A stretch of 64,000 nucleotides of DNA from JALUZX01 sp964561605 (lineage in GTDB: Bacteria > Planctomycetota > UBA1135 > JALUZX01), in assembly GCA_964561605.1 (NCBI GenBank), contig CAZLQD010000004.1, positions 84,630 through 148,629 of the forward strand. The letters are read 5' to 3'. Positions 1 to 7,438 of the stretch are shown here, piece by piece. The translations under genes and the position numbers were made by a program. The notes under the pieces are model-generated. The model worked only from the letters and a program-made list of their open reading frames with translations. It was not told the DNA's origin and ran no database searches. Each line of letters opens with the position of its first letter. Within the stretch, counting starts at the first letter, position 1.

Positions 1-364
1 CGTCGCAGTAGGGGAAGTGGGCCTTGGCGTAGGCCTGGGCGGTAGAGCCGATGTCTCCCCGTTTCACGTCGCCGATCACCAGGAGGCCCCGCTCCCGGGC
101 CTCCCGGCAGGTCCTCTGGAAGAGGGCGAAACCCTCAGGACCCAGGACCTCGAAGAAGGCCACCTGGGGCTTCACGCAAGGGACTTTTCCCGCCGCCTCG
201 TCCAGGACGAAGCGGTGGAACTCCTCCACGGCACGCACCGGGTCGGCACCTGGAGGGAAGAGTTCCCGGGGAAGGCGTTCGGGCCTGGGATCCAGGCCCA
301 CGACACAGGGGGCGCCGGTCTTCTCCACGGCGGCCCGCAGTCTTTCAGGGAAGTTGGAAGTCAT
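1..364 (-). CDS. pyrF: Orotidine 5'-phosphate decarboxylase, 3' end outside the window
   Basis: The first 121 residues of a decarboxylase that converts OMP to UMP, the last step of de novo pyrimidine synthesis in the cytosol. The translated minus strand begins MTSNFPERLRAAVEKTG and contains the substrate-binding segments CVVGLDPRP, CVKPQVAFFE and DVKRGDIGSTA. The last one, with its Lys and Asp, marks the longer 'group 2' (mycobacterial-type) PyrF. The reading frame runs off base 1, so the gene is cut by the window and is not broken. hemW and nagB lie upstream on the same strand, and pyrE is about 2.1 kb away on the opposite strand. Identity is firm. The exact start rests on the only nearby ATG. 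Confidence 0.93.
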   Translation of the reverse strand, partial: MTSNFPERLRAAVEKTGAPCVVGLDPRPERLPRELFPPGADPVRAVEEFHRFVLDEAAGKVPCVKPQVAFFEVLGPEGFALFQRTCREARERGLLVIGDVKRGDIGSTAQAYAKAHFPYCD

Positions 365-412
365 GGGGGAAGGATACCCATGGAGGGGAAGGCATGCCAA
401 AGGAGGCTTCCT

Positions 413-1618
413 TCAGGAGAGAGCCAGGAAGGCCGCCCCGATTCCATCGGCCTGGAGGACCCCTCGCTCGGTCAGGCGGAACCGCCCGTCCTTTTCTTCC
501 AGGAGGCCCCGGCTTGCCAGGAAGGCCGCCTTTTCCCGGGCCCTCTCCTCCCAGGAAGGGGGCGCACCGGTGAGGACCCGAACTTCCTCCAGGTCTGTGC
601 CCCAACAGGTGCGCAACTGGAGCCACACCCTTTCGGAGGCCGCCCGGAAAGGCGGAAGCCTCTCCTCTTCCTCCCTGGCGGGCCGGCCTTCTTCCAGGGC
701 CCGGGCCCAGGCTTCCAGGGAAGCAGGGTTCCTCCACCGCTTCCCTTCGAGAAGTCCCGCCGCCGAAGGACCCAGGCCCAGGTAGTCTCCCCCCAGCCAG
801 TAGCGGAGGTTGTGGAGACACTCCCTGCCTGGGCGGGCGGCGTTGCTGATCTCGTAGGGTCGAAGGCCCCGGGACTCCAGGGCTGCCCTGGCCCCGAGGA
901 GGAGGGAGGCCTGCTTCTCCTCCCCCGGGAGAGAGACCTCTCCCCGGGAGGCTCTCCCCTGGAGCGGCGTCCCGGGCTCCAGGGTCAACAAATAAAAGGA
1001 AAGGTGGTTCACTCCAGCCTGGAGGAGCCCGTCGATCTCTCCCAGGAGGTTTTCCTCTTCCTGGCCGGGGAGGCCGAGGATCAGGTCCGCCGAAAGGTCC
1101 GGCGGCCCCAGGCGTCGGGCCTCTTCCAGGGCGGCCCGGGCCCGGCGGGCGTCGTGGACCCTTCCCAGGAACCGGAGATTTCTCTCCTCCAGGCTCTGGA
1201 CCCCCAGGCTCAGGCGGGTCACCCCGGCCTCCTTCATGGCCTGGAGTTTCTCCCTCTCCAGGCTTTCCGGGTTGGCTTCCAGGGTCCACTCCCCTCCCGG
1301 GGCGAGGAGGGAAGAGAGGAAGTCCAGCAAGGCCGAAAAGACTTTTCCTTCCAGCACGGAAGGCGTGCCTCCGCCGGTGTAGATCGTGGGGAAGGGCCCG
1401 GGCCCGCCCAGGAGGTTCCATTCCTTCTTCAGGAGCTCCAGGTATTGCGCCTGGGGAGGGACCCCGACTCCCTTTCCCGCCGGAAGGGAGTAGAAGTCGC
1501 AATAGGGGCACTTGGACCGGCAGAAGGGAACGTGGACGTAGAGGGAGGGCGGGCCCGCCAGGGGGGGCAGGCCCGGGACCAGACCTTCTACAGGAAACCT
1601 TTTTCCTCCAGTTCCCAC
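413..1618 (-). CDS. hemW: HemW-like radical SAM protein (heme chaperone family)
   Basis: About 401 residues, a usual HemW length. The N-terminal part carries the radical-SAM cluster motif CRSKCPYCDF (CxxxCxxC) after LYVHVPF, then YTGGGTPSVL, EANPESL and LSLGVQSL, all typical of the oxygen-independent coproporphyrinogen oxidase/HemW superfamily. The C-terminal HemW domain has the NLRYWLGGDYLGLGPSA segment. HemW proteins bind heme and a 4Fe-4S cluster and deliver heme; they are usually not true HemN oxidases, so the heme-chaperone name is preferred. The chosen GTG start overlaps the end of nagB by about 30 bases, implying translational coupling. No ATG lies near the domain start, so the first codon is uncertain by up to about 15 residues. 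Confidence 0.88.
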   Translation of the reverse strand: MGTGGKRFPVEGLVPGLPPLAGPPSLYVHVPFCRSKCPYCDFYSLPAGKGVGVPPQAQYLELLKKEWNLLGGPGPFPTIYTGGGTPSVLEGKVFSALLDFLSSLLAPGGEWTLEANPESLEREKLQAMKEAGVTRLSLGVQSLEERNLRFLGRVHDARRARAALEEARRLGPPDLSADLILGLPGQEEENLLGEIDGLLQAGVNHLSFYLLTLEPGTPLQGRASRGEVSLPGEEKQASLLLGARAALESRGLRPYEISNAARPGRECLHNLRYWLGGDYLGLGPSAAGLLEGKRWRNPASLEAWARALEEGRPAREEEERLPPFRAASERVWLQLRTCWGTDLEEVRVLTGAPPSWEERAREKAAFLASRGLLEEKDGRFRLTERGVLQADGIGAAFLALS

Positions 1619-2379
1619 TGGTTCTTCCGGGCTCTCTGGTAGTAGGGGACCATGGTGAGCTTGGAAGCCGAGGCCTGGTCCAGGAAAAGTCTCGTGTCGG
1701 GATGGAACTGGAGGACGCTGGCCGGCCAGAAGGCCGTCACCGGTCCTTCCACGCAGGCGTGGATCGCCTCGGCCTTCCTCTCTCCGAAGGCCTGGAGCAG
1801 GATCCTCTTGGCCTCCAGGATCGTGCCGATCCCCATGGTGGTGGCCATTGTGGGCTGGGTCTCGTCGGGTCCGTAGAAGCGGGAGTTGTCCCGGAGAGTC
1901 CGGTCCGTCAGGGTCTTGACCCGCGTTCGGGAAGCCAGGGAAGAGGTGGGCTCGTTGAAGCCGATGTGGCCGTTGCTCCCGATCCCCAGGATCTGGATGT
2001 CCACTCCGCCGGCGTCGCGGATCTTCTTCTCGAAGTCCCGGCACTTCTCCTGGAGACCGGGCCCTTCGGTGGGAGGGAAATGGATGTTCTCCTCGGGGAT
2101 GTTCACCCCGCCGAAGAGGTGCTTCTTCATGAAGTAGCGGTAACTCTGGGGGTGGTCCGCCGGAAGCCCCACGTATTCGTCCAGGTTGAAGGTCCGGACC
2201 TTGGAGAAGTCCACCCCCTCCTCCTTGTGGGCCTTCACCAGGCGGTGGTAGACCCCGATGGGTGTGGATCCCGTGGCCAGGCCGAGAACCAGGTCGGGTT
2301 TCTTCCGAAGGGCTTCCAGGATTTCCTTGGCCACCAGGTCGGCCGCTTCCTCCGGGTCGGAACAGACGAGAACGCGCAT
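1588..2379 (-). CDS. nagB: Glucosamine-6-phosphate deaminase
   Basis: 263 residues, full length for NagB. The enzyme turns glucosamine 6-phosphate into fructose 6-phosphate and ammonia, linking amino-sugar breakdown to glycolysis. Visible family motifs are LGLATGSTPIGVY near the N terminus, FNLDEYVGL (catalytic Asp), GIGSNGHIGFNEP (second catalytic region) and TMGIGTILEA. The C terminus ends in YYQRARKNQWELEEKGFL with no extra domain. The ATG at 2377-2379 has a GGAG-type ribosome site just upstream on the minus strand. The downstream hemW overlaps it, so both are probably on one transcript. No nagA or sugar transporter is visible nearby. Confidence 0.95.
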   Translation of the reverse strand: MRVLVCSDPEEAADLVAKEILEALRKKPDLVLGLATGSTPIGVYHRLVKAHKEEGVDFSKVRTFNLDEYVGLPADHPQSYRYFMKKHLFGGVNIPEENIHFPPTEGPGLQEKCRDFEKKIRDAGGVDIQILGIGSNGHIGFNEPTSSLASRTRVKTLTDRTLRDNSRFYGPDETQPTMATTMGIGTILEAKRILLQAFGERKAEAIHACVEGPVTAFWPASVLQFHPDTRLFLDQASASKLTMVPYYQRARKNQWELEEKGFL

Positions 2380-2531
2380 AGGTCTCCTCGCTGGGTTCTA
2401 CCTGACGAAAGGGACGGTGGAAGATTCCACGACGGCCCGTCATTGTAGGGTTCCTGCGGGCGGGGGCCACGAAGAAGGGGAAGCGAGGGCCTTCCGCCCC
2501 GCCGTGTCCCTACCCACCAGGAGGAACGACC

Positions 2532-3092
2532 ATGCTCGATGCTCTGGACCAGGAAGCGGCCAGGAGGAGACTCCTGGAGCTCATCAAGACCCGGGCCTTC
2601 CGGGACGGAATCGAAGTCACCCTGGCTTCCGGAAAGAAGTCCGACTTCTACATCGACGGGAGGAAAGTGACCCTCCACCCCGAGGGCCTCCTGTTGGTGA
2701 GCAGGCTCATGGAGGCCAGGCTCAGGCCCCTGGGTCTCACCGCCGTGGGCGGTCCCACCATGGGGGCCGACCCCATCGCAGCGGGAATCGCCCTGGTGAG
2801 CCAGCTCGAAGGGGCACCCCTCCGGGCCTTCCTGGTCCGCAAGGAGCCCAAGGGCCACGGTGTGGGATCCATGATCGCCGGGGAGCTTGGCGAAGGAGAC
2901 CGGGTGGCCATCGTGGAGGACACCATGACCACCGGGGGATCCCTCCTCAAGGCGGTCCGGGCGGCCCGGGAGGCGGGAGCCCAGGTGGAGAAGGTCCTGG
3001 TCATCGTGGACCGCCTCGATCCCGACGGGGACCAGGTCCGGAAGACCTTGCCCTTCGAGAGCCTCTTCACCGTGGAAGATCTCAGGAGGTAG
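2532..3092 (+). CDS. pyrE: Orotate phosphoribosyltransferase
   Basis: 186 residues. It joins orotate and PRPP to give OMP, the substrate of the PyrF encoded at the left edge. The orotate-binding LASGKKSDFYIDGRKVTL and the PRPP loop VAIVEDTMTTGGS are both present. The PRPP motif reads EDTMTTGGS where many PyrE have EDVVTTGGS, a conservative variation. The charged flexible loop RKEPKGHGVG is intact. The ATG follows the site AGGAGG with six bases between. The gene is alone on its strand between divergent nagB and the lipoprotein gene. Confidence 0.95.
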   Translation: MLDALDQEAARRRLLELIKTRAFRDGIEVTLASGKKSDFYIDGRKVTLHPEGLLLVSRLMEARLRPLGLTAVGGPTMGADPIAAGIALVSQLEGAPLRAFLVRKEPKGHGVGSMIAGELGEGDRVAIVEDTMTTGGSLLKAVRAAREAGAQVEKVLVIVDRLDPDGDQVRKTLPFESLFTVEDLRR

Positions 3093-3195
3093 GTTCCGCC
3101 CGGGAGTCTCAAGGCGAAACGCCTTCCGGGCCGATGGTTCCCTGGAGGCCCTTCGGGCCGGGCAGGCAACAGGAACCAAGGACCGAGGAACACCC

Positions 3196-3972
3196 ATGGC
3201 GAAACTGAGGATTCCCCTGCTTTTTTCCTTTTCCGCCCTCCTTTGCGCTTGCAGCGCCCCGACCCTTTCTGGGGACCTGGGCTACGGCCAGTTCTCCTTC
3301 TCCGGGAAGGTGGGTTACTCCCTCACCTCCAGCTCGACACCGATCCGGAACGACGTCCGTTCCAGCCTGGGCTTCGACGACCCCGAGCCGTTTCCCTACG
3401 CCAGGGCCAAGGCGGGCTTCGGGCCCATCCTGGTCTCTGCCTCGGCCTTCCAGCTCTCGACCTCGGGATCGGGGACCCTGGACGCCCAGTTCGGTTCCAT
3501 CTCGGCGGGGACCCAGGTCCACGCCGACATGGACATAACAAGTATACGAGGAAGTGTATACTTGTTCGACGTCTTCGACATCGTTCCCCTTCCCTTCGTG
3601 AGCCTCAAGCCCGGGGTCGGCGTGGACTACTTCGACATCTCCCTGAAGGCCGACGCCCTGTCGGGGGCCGTCCAGGAAGACTTCGACACGAAGGCTCCCA
3701 TACCCATTCTTGCGGCCCGGGCCGGCGTGGACCTGGGGATCGTGGAGGGCGTCGTCGAGGCGGGAGGAATCAAGATCGACTACGGGGACGAACTGGACGG
3801 CACCTTCCTGGACCTGGAAGGAATGGTCAAGGTCCATCCCGCCGCCAACTTCACCCTCTTCGCCGGATACCGGTACATCAACGTGGACGGCAAGGGGAAG
3901 GACGGGGACAACAACTACGACGTGGGCCTGATCCTCCAGGGCTGGATGATCGGCGGCGGCCTCAGGTTCTAG
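3196..3972 (+). CDS. Predicted outer-membrane beta-barrel lipoprotein
   Basis: 258 residues, not matched to a named family. A short signal peptide ends in a lipobox-like LLCAC, with the Cys at about residue 19. The rest alternates short hydrophobic and polar runs typical of amphipathic beta strands (for example YGQFSFSGKVGYSLTSS, FTLFAGYRYINVDG) and ends GWMIGGGLRF with the terminal Phe expected of barrel outer-membrane proteins. The length suits an 8-10 strand barrel. A true lipidated barrel is unusual, so the Cys could instead be fortuitous and the protein a plain porin-like barrel. A perfect AT-rich inverted repeat sits inside the coding sequence (3537-3566). A G/C-rich hairpin follows the stop. 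Confidence 0.7.
   Translation: MAKLRIPLLFSFSALLCACSAPTLSGDLGYGQFSFSGKVGYSLTSSSTPIRNDVRSSLGFDDPEPFPYARAKAGFGPILVSASAFQLSTSGSGTLDAQFGSISAGTQVHADMDITSIRGSVYLFDVFDIVPLPFVSLKPGVGVDYFDISLKADALSGAVQEDFDTKAPIPILAARAGVDLGIVEGVVEAGGIKIDYGDELDGTFLDLEGMVKVHPAANFTLFAGYRYINVDGKGKDGDNNYDVGLILQGWMIGGGLRF
3537..3566. repeat. Perfect 11-bp inverted repeat inside a coding sequence
   Basis: The arms AACAAGTATAC (3537-3547) and GTATACTTGTT (3556-3566) are exact reverse complements separated by the 8-base loop GAGGAAGT. The repeat is AT-rich in an otherwise very GC-rich gene and codes for ITSIRGSVYLF in the barrel protein. It could be a protein-binding operator, an mRNA hairpin or a scar; nothing nearby decides which. 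Confidence 0.8.
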
Positions 3973-4036
3973 CCCTCCATCCCCCTCCACGGGACCCCGC
4001 CCCGGAGCCCTCCCCGCCCCGCCGAGGGCTCCCGAG

Positions 4037-4065
4037 CCCCCCGGAAGGCCCCCCCTTCCGGGGGG
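4037..4065 (+). terminator. Probable intrinsic terminator after the barrel lipoprotein
   Basis: A 12-bp perfect stem, CCCCCCGGAAGG (4037-4048) with CCTTCCGGGGGG (4054-4065) around a five-C loop, followed by GTTCTCTC. The T-run is weak, but the position about 65 bases after the stop fits a terminator insulating the iron operon. Confidence 0.55.
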
Positions 4066-4105
4066 GTTCTCTCTCCGGGGCCGCCCCCCCTTCGAATTCC
4101 GCCCC

Positions 4106-4134
4106 TTGACGGGCCGGGTCTTCCCGTCTATGGA
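4106..4134 (+). promoter_or_regulatory. Probable sigma-70-type promoter of dtxR-feoAB
   Basis: TTGACG (4106-4111), a 17-base spacer and TATGGA (4129-4134). The -35 is near consensus; the -10 keeps the T-A-T start. The predicted start of transcription falls just before the DtxR-type operator at 4149, so the bound repressor would block initiation or early clearance. Confidence 0.5.
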
Positions 4135-4148
4135 GACGGGGGAAATCG

Positions 4149-4162
4149 TTAGGCTTGCCTAA
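4149..4162. promoter_or_regulatory. DtxR/IdeR-type metal-responsive operator
   Basis: The 14-base perfect palindrome TTAGGCTTGCCTAA matches the core of the known iron-box consensus for DtxR/IdeR/SirR repressors (TTAGG with its mirror CCTAA). It lies between the predicted promoter and the ATG of the dtxR-family gene that opens the feoAB operon. This implies iron-dependent autoregulation of uptake. The site is seen directly; binding is inferred from the family. Confidence 0.8.
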
Positions 4163-4175
4163 AAGTTGGAGGTCT

Positions 4176-4589
4176 ATGCCCGCCTTCCCGGAAGGAATGA
4201 GCGAGTCCCTCGAGGACTACCTGGAGGCCATCCACCTTCTCCAGAAGGAGAAGGGGAGGGCCCGGGTCGTGGAGATCGCCCGGCACCTGGGGGTGAAGGG
4301 CCCTTCCGTGACGGGTGCCTTGGGCCAGCTCTCCCGGCGGGGCCTGGTGAGGCACGAGCGCTACGGCGCCGTGGACCTCACTCCCAGGGGAGAGAGCCTG
4401 GCCAGGGAGATCCTGGCCCGCCACAGGAAGCTCTCCCGGTTCCTCCGGGAGATCCTGGGCGTTTCCGAGGAGAGGGCGGAGAAAGAGGCCTGCCGGATCG
4501 AGCACGCCATGAGCCGCGAGACCTGGAGGCGGTTCGAAAGGTTCCTGGAGGGGGTGTTTTCCAGGTCCTTGGAGAAGGAAGCGCAATGA
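4176..4589 (+). CDS. DtxR/MntR-family metal-dependent repressor
   Basis: 137 residues. The N-terminal winged helix (ESLEDYLEAIHLLQKEKG, then a helix-turn-helix around VVEIARHLGVKGPSVTGALG) and the dimerisation/metal domain with LAREILARHRKL and EKEACRIEHAMS are typical of DtxR proteins. Its His, Glu and Cys residues are the expected metal ligands. It is a short, MntR-like form without the C-terminal SH3 domain; the SH3-like FeoA is the next, separate gene. The ATG at 4176 has GGAGG three bases upstream; an ATG at 4197 (MSESLEDY) is the alternative. The operator at 4149-4162 and the downstream feoAB make it an iron-sensing regulator, although manganese sensing cannot be excluded. Confidence 0.9.
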   Translation: MPAFPEGMSESLEDYLEAIHLLQKEKGRARVVEIARHLGVKGPSVTGALGQLSRRGLVRHERYGAVDLTPRGESLAREILARHRKLSRFLREILGVSEERAEKEACRIEHAMSRETWRRFERFLEGVFSRSLEKEAQ

Positions 4590-4849
4590 ATTCACCCGAG
4601 GAGAGAGGGATCAGCCTGGCGGCCCTGAAGAAGGGCCGAGCGGGCCGGGTCCTGGCCGTCCAGGGAGGGATGGGCCTGGCCCGCCGCCTGGAATCCATGG
4701 GGATCCGGCCGGGGGTCCTGGTGGTGAAGGAGAGCAATTCCTTCCTCAAGGGGCCCGTGATGATCCGGGTCGGCCAGGCCCAGGTGGCCCTGGGCTACGG
4801 CATGGCGAGCCGGATCCTGGTGGAACCGGAAGAGGCCGGGCCGCAGTGA
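4586..4849 (+). CDS. feoA: FeoA, ferrous iron transport accessory protein
   Basis: 87 residues with the small SH3-like FeoA fold: SLAALKKGRAGRVLAVQGG, then RRLESMGIRPG (the hallmark 'LxxMGIRPG') and LGYGMASRILV. FeoA is a cytosolic partner of FeoB and is thought to bind its G-protein region. The ATG overlaps the upstream stop as ATGA, and the FeoA stop overlaps the feoB GTG, so the three genes are translationally coupled. Confidence 0.9.
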   Translation: MNSPEERGISLAALKKGRAGRVLAVQGGMGLARRLESMGIRPGVLVVKESNSFLKGPVMIRVGQAQVALGYGMASRILVEPEEAGPQ

Positions 4850-6603
4850 AGATCCTCCTTCTGGGCAACCCCAACGTAGGCAAGAGCGTCCTCTTCAGCC
4901 GCCTCACGGGGGTCCACGTCCTGGCCTCCAACTACCCGGGGACCACGGTGGAGTTCGTCCAGGGAACCACCAGGGTGGGAGGGGAGAAGGCCCGGGTGAT
5001 CGACGTGCCCGGCACCTACAGCCTGGAACCCACCTGCAAGGCCGAAGAGGTGGCCCTCCGGATCCTGGAAGACCATTGCGGGAAGGGGAAGGAGGACTGC
5101 GTCGTCGTGAACGTGGTGGACTCCACCAACCTGGAACGGAGTCTCTACCTCACCCTCCAACTCGTGGCGAAGCGCCTTCCCATGGTGGTCTGCCTCAACC
5201 TCTGGGACGAAGCGAAGCACACGGGGATCTCCATCGACAAGGACGCCCTGGAGCGGATTCTCGGTGTTCCCGTCGTTCCCACGGTGGCCGTGGCCGGCGA
5301 AGGCACGGGGACCCTGGTGGAGAAGATCGCCCGGGCCCGGGTCCCGACCTACCGTTACGAGAAGGAGGAGATCTGGAAGGAAGTGGGGAAGATCGTCTCG
5401 GCCGTCCAGGTGATCTGCCACAAGCACCACACCTGGCGGGAGCGCCTGGGCGACCTGGCGGTCCACCCGGCCACGGCCCTTCCCATGGCCGTCGTCGTGG
5501 GACTTCTCTCCTTCTTCGTGATCCGCTTCCTGGGAGAAGGCCTGATCGACCAGGTCTTCGATCCTTTCTTCGCCCGCTTCTGGACCCCCATGGTGCACGG
5601 CGTCTCCCGGCTCCTGGGCGGGGCGGGGATCCTCCACGACATCGTGGTGGGCCATGGCGTCTCGGGGGAGATCGACTACGCCGGCTCCCTGGGCCTTTTG
5701 ACCACGGGGATCTACATCCCCATCGGGGCGGTCCTCCCCTACCTCTTCGCCTTCTACCTGGTCCTCTCCATCCTGGAGGACACGGGTTATCTCCCCAGGC
5801 TCGCCGTGATCCTGGACACCTTCATGCACAAGCTGGGAATGCACGGCATGACCATCGTCCCCATGCTTCTGGGGTTGGGGTGCAACGTTCCGGGCGTTCT
5901 GGCCACCAGGATCCTGGAGACCAGGAGAGAGAGGCTCATCGCGGCCACGATCATGGCGATTACGGTGCCCTGTATGTCGCAGCTTGCCATGATCGCCGGC
6001 CTCGTGGGGACCCTCCAGGGAGGGGTCCACCACGGCGTGGCCGTCTTCGGCACGGCCTTCCTCACCCTCTTCGTCACGGGCCTCTTCCTGGGGATCTTCT
6101 TGAACAGGCTCACCAGGGGGGAGAGCAGGGAGCTCCTGATGGACATCCCGCCTTTCCGGCTCCCCTACCTCCCCGGCCTGTTCAAGAAGCTGGCCATGCG
6201 GACCTGGTGGTTCCTCAAGGAGGCCCTGCCCTGGGTCCTCTTCGGCGTCCTCCTGGTGAACCTCCTGGAGATCTCGGGTGGGCTGGACTTCCTGGGAAGG
6301 CTGGCGGCGCCGCTGGTCCAGTCGGTCCTGGGCCTCCCCAGGGAGGCCGTGGGCGGACTCATCTTCGGGTTCCTCCGCAAGGACGTGGCCGTGGGGATGC
6401 TGGCGCCCTTGGGACTGAACTGGCGGCAGATCACCGTGGCCTCGGTGGTGCTGACCATGTATTTTCCCTGTATCGCCACCTTCACGGTATTCCTGAAGGA
6501 GTTCGGGTTGAAGGACACCTTCAAGGCTTCGATCGCCATGGTGTGCACCTCCTTCACCGTGGGCGGCCTCTTGAATCTCCTCCTGAAGAGCCTGGGGGGG
6601 TGA
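4846..6603 (+). CDS. feoB: FeoB, GTP-driven ferrous iron transporter
   Basis: 585 residues, on the short side for FeoB (often 700-800). An N-terminal G domain has GNPNVGKS (G1), PGTTVE (G2), DVPGTYSL (G3) and NLWDEA (G4). After a linker there are about eight membrane segments. The two 'Gate' blocks with their conserved Cys residues are seen in LGLGCNVPGVLATRIL and VPCMSQLAMIAGL, and again in TMYFPCIATFTVFLKEFG. It ends shortly after the last membrane helix, without the cytosolic tail of longer FeoBs. The GTG start overlaps feoA. The protein imports Fe(II) across the inner membrane. Iron storage or export would be the job of the VIT/ferritin protein at 51.5 kb. Confidence 0.95.
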   Translation: MKILLLGNPNVGKSVLFSRLTGVHVLASNYPGTTVEFVQGTTRVGGEKARVIDVPGTYSLEPTCKAEEVALRILEDHCGKGKEDCVVVNVVDSTNLERSLYLTLQLVAKRLPMVVCLNLWDEAKHTGISIDKDALERILGVPVVPTVAVAGEGTGTLVEKIARARVPTYRYEKEEIWKEVGKIVSAVQVICHKHHTWRERLGDLAVHPATALPMAVVVGLLSFFVIRFLGEGLIDQVFDPFFARFWTPMVHGVSRLLGGAGILHDIVVGHGVSGEIDYAGSLGLLTTGIYIPIGAVLPYLFAFYLVLSILEDTGYLPRLAVILDTFMHKLGMHGMTIVPMLLGLGCNVPGVLATRILETRRERLIAATIMAITVPCMSQLAMIAGLVGTLQGGVHHGVAVFGTAFLTLFVTGLFLGIFLNRLTRGESRELLMDIPPFRLPYLPGLFKKLAMRTWWFLKEALPWVLFGVLLVNLLEISGGLDFLGRLAAPLVQSVLGLPREAVGGLIFGFLRKDVAVGMLAPLGLNWRQITVASVVLTMYFPCIATFTVFLKEFGLKDTFKASIAMVCTSFTVGGLLNLLLKSLGG

Positions 6604-6636
6604 GGGCCGGGGGGGGCGGAGAACGCGAGCCGATAG

Positions 6637-6656
6637 CCGGCGGGCCTTCCCGCCGG
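6637..6656 (+). terminator. Short G/C hairpin between feoB and thi4
   Basis: CCGGCGGG (6637-6644) pairs with CCCGCCGG (6649-6656) over a CCTT loop. There is no T-run, so it may only weaken read-through. No TPP riboswitch-like sequence is present in this short gap. Confidence 0.3.
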
Positions 6657-6670
6657 AAGGGAGCAGGGAG

Positions 6671-7438
6671 ATGGAACGGAAGATATCCAGGAAGATTCTC
6701 GAGGGTTATTTCAAGAAACTGGAGGACAGCCTCCAGGTGGACGCCGCCGTCGTAGGGGCCGGCCCTTCTGGCCTGGTCTGCGCCTGGGAGCTGGCCCGGG
6801 CCGGCAAGAAGGTGGCTGTCTTCGAGCGTGCCTTGAAGCCCGGAGGCGGGGTCTGGGGCGGAGCCATGCTCTTCAACGAAATCGTGGTCCAGGAGGAGTT
6901 GATCCCCTTCCTGGAGGACCTGGGGGTCCGTTACTCTTCCCCCGGAGAGGGCCTGGTCCGGGTCGACTCGGTGGAGACCGCCGCGGCCCTGGTCTACCGG
7001 GCCGTCAACGCCGGGGCCCGGGTCTTCAACGGCGTGGCGGCGGAAGACGTGCTCTTCAAGGAGGACAGGGTGGCCGGCGTTGTGATCAACTTCGGGGCGG
7101 TCCTCCAGGCGGGGATGCACGTCGATCCCCTCATGGTCCAGGCCGCCTGCGTCCTGGACGCCACGGGCCATCACGCGGAGCTCACGGCCAAGGCCGCCGC
7201 AAAGGCGGGGATCCGCCTGGAGACCCCGACGGGCGGGGTGATGGGCGAGAAACCCATGTGGGCCGAGAAGGGTGAGGCCGAAACGGTGGAGAACACCCGG
7301 AGGGTCTACCCGGGCCTCTTCGTCTCTGGAATGGCGGCCAACGGGGTCTTCGGTTCCTTCCGGATGGGCCCGGTCTTCGGAGGGATGTTCCTCTCCGGGA
7401 AGAAGGCGGCCGGGCTCATCCTCGAAGAGCTGGGATGA
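6671..7438 (+). CDS. thi4: Thi4-type thiazole synthase (predicted sulfide-dependent)
   Basis: 255 residues. A Rossmann FAD/NAD site, AAVVGAGPSGLVCAWELA, is followed by PGGGVWGGAMLFN and the C-terminal GMAANGVFGSFRMGPVFGGM, all typical of Thi4. Thi4 builds the thiazole of thiamine from NAD and glycine. In yeast a Cys of the enzyme donates sulfur and is consumed. Here the corresponding segment reads AGMHVDPLMV, with His where the suicide Cys sits, as in archaeal enzymes that use free sulfide. That points to a catalytic, anaerobe-type or low-oxygen enzyme. The next gene, thiE, overlaps by ATGA, so the two form a thiamine operon. Confidence 0.9.
   Translation: MERKISRKILEGYFKKLEDSLQVDAAVVGAGPSGLVCAWELARAGKKVAVFERALKPGGGVWGGAMLFNEIVVQEELIPFLEDLGVRYSSPGEGLVRVDSVETAAALVYRAVNAGARVFNGVAAEDVLFKEDRVAGVVINFGAVLQAGMHVDPLMVQAACVLDATGHHAELTAKAAAKAGIRLETPTGGVMGEKPMWAEKGEAETVENTRRVYPGLFVSGMAANGVFGSFRMGPVFGGMFLSGKKAAGLILEELG

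Noticed and set aside
17..1642. Long plus-strand open frame opposite pyrF, hemW and nagB
   Set aside because: Shadow frame of high-GC genes on the other strand; low-complexity Gly/Pro/Arg translation with no domain.
6604..6670. TPP riboswitch before thi4
   Set aside because: The 67-base gap has no THI-box (CTGAGA) core; only a small hairpin was seen.
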